Below are positions 6,374 to 9,549 of a stretch of 9,549 bases of DNA, piece by piece. A program made the translations under genes and the position numbers. A model generated the notes under the pieces. It was given only the letters and a program-made list of their open reading frames with translations. It had not been told where the DNA came from and searched no databases. Each line of letters opens with the position of its first letter. Position 1 is the first letter of the stretch. The stretch is from positions 1 to 9,549 of the forward strand of contig DAONVO010000085.1 of NCBI GenBank assembly GCA_035412805.1, written 5' to 3'. The stretch comes from DTU018 sp029550685. GTDB lineage: Bacteria > Bacillota > Syntrophomonadia > Syntrophomonadales > Syntrophomonadaceae.

Positions 6374-6868
6374 CTAAAGAAGATTCAATTCCAGATATCT
6401 GGCCCCGGGGATGGGATTGTAAATATAGGCATCAATATCATAAAAGCCCAATGATTCGTATAACTGCAGAGCTTCTTTCATGGTGGACAAAGTATCAAGC
6501 CTGATGTGTGAATAACCTAATCTTTTGGCTTCTTCAATTATCATTACTGCCAGTTTACGTCCTAAGCCCAGCCCTCTACAGCTATTCTTTACATACAGTC
6601 TTTTCATTTCGCAGATATTCCCGGCATGTTTGCGCAAAGCAATACATCCCACAGCCTGTCCATCCAATCTGGCTATCAGTAAAGCCCCTTCTGGTGGTGC
6701 ATATTTTCCCGGCAGGGTTCGCAGTTCATCCTCAAAGTTTTGGAAACACAAATCAATTTCCAGTGACTGGGCGTATTCTATAAACAGTTGACGGACATCT
6801 ATTAACTGGTCCTCCCCATTAACCCATTCGAATGTAATCACACTGGTATTTTGGGATCTAGAATCCAT
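6374..6868 (-). CDS. GNAT-family N-acetyltransferase
   Basis: A 164-residue cytoplasmic acetyltransferase. The fold signature is clear: motif A with CEMKRLYV (86-93), then RGLGLGRKLA (98-107), where R98-x-x-G101-x-G103 is the acetyl-CoA pyrophosphate loop. After that come IIEEAKRLGYSHIRLDTL and the C-terminal ALQLYESLGFYDI (133-145) with the usual Tyr. The substrate cannot be deduced. ATG 6868 is supported by GGAGG (6876-6880) at spacing 7. It begins 42 bases after the Fe-S protein stop, so it is probably translated from the same transcript. It is separated from metA by the metA promoter. No obvious intrinsic terminator follows it on the minus strand. Confidence 0.93.
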   Translation of the reverse strand: MDSRSQNTSVITFEWVNGEDQLIDVRQLFIEYAQSLEIDLCFQNFEDELRTLPGKYAPPEGALLIARLDGQAVGCIALRKHAGNICEMKRLYVKNSCRGLGLGRKLAVMIIEEAKRLGYSHIRLDTLSTMKEALQLYESLGFYDIDAYIYNPIPGARYLELNLL

Positions 6869-6910
6869 AGGATTGCCTCCAGATATATTTCTTGCATTAT
6901 GTTGGGGTTA

Positions 6911-7840
6911 TCAGCTTTGCATTGCAACCAATGTATTCATATCTAACGGTACACCCTTTTCCGGTGCCAGTTCAAGTGAAATAGCTTCACAAACACAATG
7001 AGAAGAACACAAACCACAGCCCATGCACTGTTCTAAATCGATTACGGCATACTCTTCTCCTGTTTCAACTGCTTCAAACGGGCAAATCTGTGCACATACA
7101 CCACATCCGGAACAGTCATCCTGGTCTACTACAGGTCGGAAGCCGGAATGAGCTATACGCTTCACTCCCCGGTTGTAAGAAGCCATACCTAAACAGCAGC
7201 AGGTACAGCAGTTGCAAATGGTGTAAAAGCGGCCATGCATGGCATCCTTGAACCAGGCAGTGTGAATATGGCCGCGTTCCTCCTCAGCCCGTAGGATAGA
7301 CAGGGCCTCATCCACCGTTAACTTGCGCGCCTGGTGGGGATGGTGTTCCAGCACAAATGACACAAAGGGTTCACCCACCACCATACATACATCCCTGGGT
7401 TCACAGGCATCTTGTTTTTGAGCCCGGCAGGGACAATCCATGACCGCGATACTGGGCAGGGGCTGCTGCAGGATAATACTGCGTGCCACCGGGTAAGGAA
7501 CAATATGTTCCAGATCGGTGATTTCAACGGGAGTATTCAGCGACACGATTTTGCCGGCCTCCGCTACAGTGATTACCTTGCCGTGATATTTGTCACCAGT
7601 TTCATTTTTGTTCCAGCTTTTGAGAAACCAGTTCCAAGTGGCCGGTTTCAAATATACATCAGGACGGGCTGCATAAAAGTATCCTTCTAGACGTTTGGCC
7701 AGCGGCATGGGGCTGAGATTCCAGAAAACCCGGGTTGATGGCTTTGGCTTTAACGATCCTTCCAACCAGAGATACAGGGTCAGGAGCAACAGCACTAATA
7801 TAACGGCCAGCACAATGACAACGATTACAAGGCCCTGCAA
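6911..7840 (-). CDS. Membrane-anchored multi-cluster Fe-S protein (ferredoxin-like)
   Basis: A 309-residue protein. The start is taken as TTG 7840: AAGGAGG (7847-7853) lies 6 bases upstream of it. The in-frame ATG at 7894 has no ribosome binding site and falls in the spacer of the proposed promoter. Residues 3-25 form one hydrophobic helix followed by basic residues (KPKPSTR), suggesting a cytoplasmic C-terminal part. Then come three cysteine regions: C136-x-C138 with C146 and C152; the dense CNCCTCCC (209-216); and two ferredoxin motifs, C243-x2-C246-x2-C249-x3-C253-P and C272-x2-C275-x2-C278-x3-C282, the latter followed by C284. The last two should bind two [4Fe-4S] clusters. The first two regions resemble an extra Cys-rich module seen upstream of ferredoxin domains in anaerobe proteins, whose ligand I do not know. 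The likely role is membrane-linked electron transfer; the partner is unknown. Confidence 0.88.
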   Translation of the reverse strand: MQGLVIVVIVLAVILVLLLLTLYLWLEGSLKPKPSTRVFWNLSPMPLAKRLEGYFYAARPDVYLKPATWNWFLKSWNKNETGDKYHGKVITVAEAGKIVSLNTPVEITDLEHIVPYPVARSIILQQPLPSIAVMDCPCRAQKQDACEPRDVCMVVGEPFVSFVLEHHPHQARKLTVDEALSILRAEEERGHIHTAWFKDAMHGRFYTICNCCTCCCLGMASYNRGVKRIAHSGFRPVVDQDDCSGCGVCAQICPFEAVETGEEYAVIDLEQCMGCGLCSSHCVCEAISLELAPEKGVPLDMNTLVAMQS

Positions 7841-7846
7841 AGGCTC

Positions 7847-7853
7847 CCTCCTT
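7847..7853 (-). promoter_or_regulatory. Ribosome binding site fixing a TTG start
   Basis: AAGGAGG ends 6 bases before TTG 7838-7840, the chosen start of the Fe-S protein. It lies inside the longer in-frame reading from ATG 7894, which argues against that ATG. Confidence 0.75.
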
Positions 7854-7885
7854 CCCTGGTATATGATTAAGAAGTGTTTTAACCA

Positions 7886-7914
7886 ATAGTACATCTAATC
7901 TATAACAATGTAAA
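7886..7914 (-). promoter_or_regulatory. Probable promoter of the Fe-S protein and GNAT genes
   Basis: On the minus strand TTTACA (7909-7914, five of six consensus bases) and TACTAT (7886-7891, four of six) are separated by exactly 17 bp. Transcription would begin near 7879, giving a leader of about 39 bases before the TTG start. The upstream in-frame ATG 7894 would not be transcribed from here. Confidence 0.5.
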
Positions 7915-7990
7915 ATTATGTTTATTGCCGCAGCACTTTTTAAGATTCTGTTTGCTGCCATTCCCCTATGGGGCTCAAACACGTTATCTT

Positions 7991-9379
7991 TCACCATTCA
8001 TATTCCCATAAGGTTGCTTCTGCGGAACCGGCGGCATAGTTTTTATAGATATACCAGGCACAGTAGTTTTGAAAGTTTCGCAGATCATCCTTGTTAATAT
8101 GTTCAGGATTCTGGCGAAGCAATGCAAGGTAATCCTCAGTCCGGTCAACAACATTATCTTCAATGGCGAAAGTCCATTCCTGAACCTGAGCCAACTCGTT
8201 TTTATTTATAGTGTAATCATGGGGACCAAGAAACGTATTGCCTCGATTGGAACTATAGAGCAGCTTATTATATGTTTCCCGTTCGTCTTCCAGAGTGTTT
8301 AAAATAGAGAGGTCTGATTGGTCAGATTCTGAGTCTAAACTGTCCTGATACAAATAGAGCGATACATCTTCAGCGCCAACTATAGTGGGTACATATACAG
8401 ATATAGATGGTTCACCCAGGGCAGCCCAGAAAACGGTTAAGCGCTGGTCTCCTCCTGCTGGAACTCCTTCCACTACAATTCCTGATCTGGTTTGGCTCCG
8501 GCTGATACAATAGGTGGTATTATAATTAAAATCGCTGCCATTTGCAGGTTGTTTCCCATTAACATCTTTGCTGATCAGATGCATTACGTTCCGGGAAGTA
8601 AGCTTATTGGTTCCCCCGGCTGGACAGGCAAGACTGGCCAGCAATTCTTGGGCTCGCAGGTTCCTTTCATCTTCAGGATTGTTGGGAAAAAATGAATTAG
8701 CATTGCTGCGTACATGAAATCCTCGAAAAACTTCTTGAGGAGGAGATATTTCCTGGCCTCTATGGTCTGTGACCTGCCCGGTATTGGCATCAAATTTCTT
8801 ATATTGAAGGACACTGCCGGAACTGTATTTGCTGCTCTTATGCACCTCAAATAAGGCTGCCCCCCCTTGGGCATCAATGGCAGCATAATTGGCGCTGATT
8901 GCATACTGGTAATGCTGTTCAGACCATGTTTCAAGAAATTGTTCAAAGTCAATGATACTGGTACAGTTGGCTATGGCTTCATGCAGCAAGCGGGTGTTGT
9001 AGTTCACAGACTCATTGAGCAGGTTGCTGTCGGTAACTGGTGCTACCGCCAGGGCGAAACCGGCTTGATTAGCACCTGCCTGAGGATTGATGGATGGTTT
9101 TTGGGCCAATAAGGAATTACTGTCATTATACAGTATATAGTAACCTCCCACATTACTGTTGTTCCCGGCAAAGTATTTGACCTGCTGATGCCAGTAATTT
9201 GAAATATCCGAGTTTTTCCATAGGATTGGCCGTCCATCAGCATTAGCATGGGCTGATACCACCGCGATTGTACAAGAACAGGTTGACTGGTTTAAAGCTA
9301 ATACCAGCACTGCTGTCAATACCAGTATTTCCAGAGCAACACATATCCTGCTTAATCGTGTATTTCCAAGTGGGTTCAC
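7991..9379 (-). CDS. Secreted or anchored Ntn-hydrolase, C45/linear-amide hydrolase-like
   Basis: A 462-residue protein. GTG 9379 is the start, with GGAGG (9387-9391) at spacing 7. The N-terminus is basic (R8, R11) with a hydrophobic stretch at 12-29, so it is exported or anchored. Right after it comes CSCTIAVVSAHANADGRPILWKNSD (34-58 in part): Cys36-Thr followed by the DGRP-LWKN-D pattern is the hallmark start of Ntn hydrolases related to peptidase C45 and acyl-CoA:6-aminopenicillanate acyltransferase. There a Cys freed by cleavage becomes the N-terminal nucleophile. Later family-like blocks are ANQAGFALAVAP (103-114) and NYAAIDAQGGAALFEV (164-179). It probably hydrolyses an amide or peptide bond outside the cell; the substrate is unknown. 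The C-terminal 120 residues (acidic DSESDQSD, then helices) are less recognisable. It lies 150 bp upstream of the Fe-S gene, which has its own promoter. Confidence 0.85.
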   Translation of the reverse strand: MNPLGNTRLSRICVALEILVLTAVLVLALNQSTCSCTIAVVSAHANADGRPILWKNSDISNYWHQQVKYFAGNNSNVGGYYILYNDSNSLLAQKPSINPQAGANQAGFALAVAPVTDSNLLNESVNYNTRLLHEAIANCTSIIDFEQFLETWSEQHYQYAISANYAAIDAQGGAALFEVHKSSKYSSGSVLQYKKFDANTGQVTDHRGQEISPPQEVFRGFHVRSNANSFFPNNPEDERNLRAQELLASLACPAGGTNKLTSRNVMHLISKDVNGKQPANGSDFNYNTTYCISRSQTRSGIVVEGVPAGGDQRLTVFWAALGEPSISVYVPTIVGAEDVSLYLYQDSLDSESDQSDLSILNTLEDERETYNKLLYSSNRGNTFLGPHDYTINKNELAQVQEWTFAIEDNVVDRTEDYLALLRQNPEHINKDDLRNFQNYCAWYIYKNYAAGSAEATLWEYEW

Positions 9380-9426
9380 CTTGTCACCTCCGCAACAAAT
9401 TAAAGGTAATTTTAGGTAGGTGAGAT

Positions 9427-9455
9427 ATAATATGAATTGTAAAATAGTGAGTTAC
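9427..9455 (-). promoter_or_regulatory. Weak candidate promoter of the Ntn-hydrolase gene
   Basis: On the minus strand GTAACT (9450-9455) and TATTAT (9427-9432) have 17-bp spacing. The -10 is good but the -35 is poor. Next to it, AGTG-AAA-CACT (9456-9466 region) and repeated AGTGA units form a small dyad that could be an operator. All of this lies between the gene start and the intron end at 9497. Confidence 0.3.
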
Positions 9456-9496
9456 AGTGAAACACTTTTACCAATTAACTCGCTAACAAGTATTCA

Positions 9497-9549
9497 ATCG
9501 AGTAGGAGGGGGCGGCTAACCCCCGTCCTCTCACACCACCGTACGTACC
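9497..9549 (-). mobile_element. 3' end of a group II intron (domain V 3' half and domain VI), partial
   Basis: Read on the minus strand, the segment begins with GTACGTACGGTGGT, the 3' strand of a group II intron domain V. Domain VI follows: GAG-AGGA-C-GGGGG pairs with CCCCC-TCCT-CUC across a short loop, with one unpaired A (plus-strand position 9503) between TCCT and CTC. This A lies 7 bases from the predicted 3' splice site and the intron ends in AT, matching the branch-point and AY rules of group II introns. The body and any reverse transcriptase/maturase gene would lie beyond the right edge. The flanking exon begins at 9496, about 118 bp upstream of the Ntn-hydrolase start. Confidence 0.82.

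Noticed and set aside
7659..7997. 112-codon minus-strand ORF between the Ntn-hydrolase and Fe-S genes
   Set aside because: It overlaps the Fe-S gene in another frame and lacks a ribosome binding site or recognisable protein pattern.
9269..9290. Lipobox at Cys34 of the Ntn-hydrolase
   Set aside because: The residues before it (Q-S-T) do not fit the lipobox consensus, and the CT motif fits the Ntn nucleophile better.
1..9549. CRISPR array, complete insertion sequence or phage defence operon
   Set aside because: No regularly spaced repeats, transposase, nuclease or recognisable defence gene was seen in any frame.

Overview
The window looks like chromosomal DNA from an anaerobic, low-to-mid GC member of the Bacillota, probably class Clostridia. 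The evidence is strong AGGAGG-type ribosome binding sites, sigma-A type promoters, Firmicutes-type intrinsic terminators, TTG and GTG starts, a cysteine-rich ferredoxin-like membrane protein, and an acetyl-type MetA beside MetY. A Syntrophomonas-like relative is plausible, but that is a guess from gene style, not a database result.

Left part (1-2048). A solitary tRNA-Arg(CCG) gene has an excellent extended -10 promoter and its own terminator. Next, on the minus strand, lies a ClbS/DfsB-family (DUF1706) gene broken by one in-frame TAA; the reading frame is otherwise intact to its natural end. A spacer with small dyads separates it from a plus-strand gene for a membrane-anchored protein of unknown function.

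Middle (2049-3890). A minus-strand EamA/DMT-family transporter has an unusual start region: its perfect Shine-Dalgarno sequence faces an ATA codon, and the only canonical start lies upstream of that sequence. It is followed by about 520 bp with no conventional gene. This stretch holds nested inverted repeats, a strong 13-bp hairpin and a possible 23-codon ORF behind a perfect Shine-Dalgarno sequence. A small plus-strand protein (DUF2007-like) follows, ending at a 28-bp perfect palindrome that probably serves as terminator.

Right part (3909-9379), all minus strand. In transcription order the genes are a secreted or anchored Ntn-hydrolase (C45-like), a membrane-anchored multi-cluster Fe-S protein, a GNAT acetyltransferase, MetA and MetY. 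MetA and MetY form a coherent pair. MetA carries Glu at position 111, the residue associated with acetyl-CoA specificity, and so makes O-acetylhomoserine, which MetY converts with sulfide to homocysteine. A good promoter lies just upstream of metA. The Fe-S protein has its own promoter and is followed closely by the GNAT gene, so these two are probably co-transcribed.

Extreme right edge (9497-9549). The sequence matches the 3' end of a group II intron on the minus strand: the 3' half of domain V, and domain VI with a bulged branch-point A seven bases from the 3' splice site. The rest of the intron lies outside the window. Its 3' junction is about 118 bp upstream of the Ntn-hydrolase start codon, so the intron sits in or near that gene's promoter region.

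I found no CRISPR array, no complete insertion sequence, and no convincing previously undescribed multigene system. The best candidates for something new are the structured element at 3294-3473 and the roles of the Fe-S and Ntn-hydrolase proteins.
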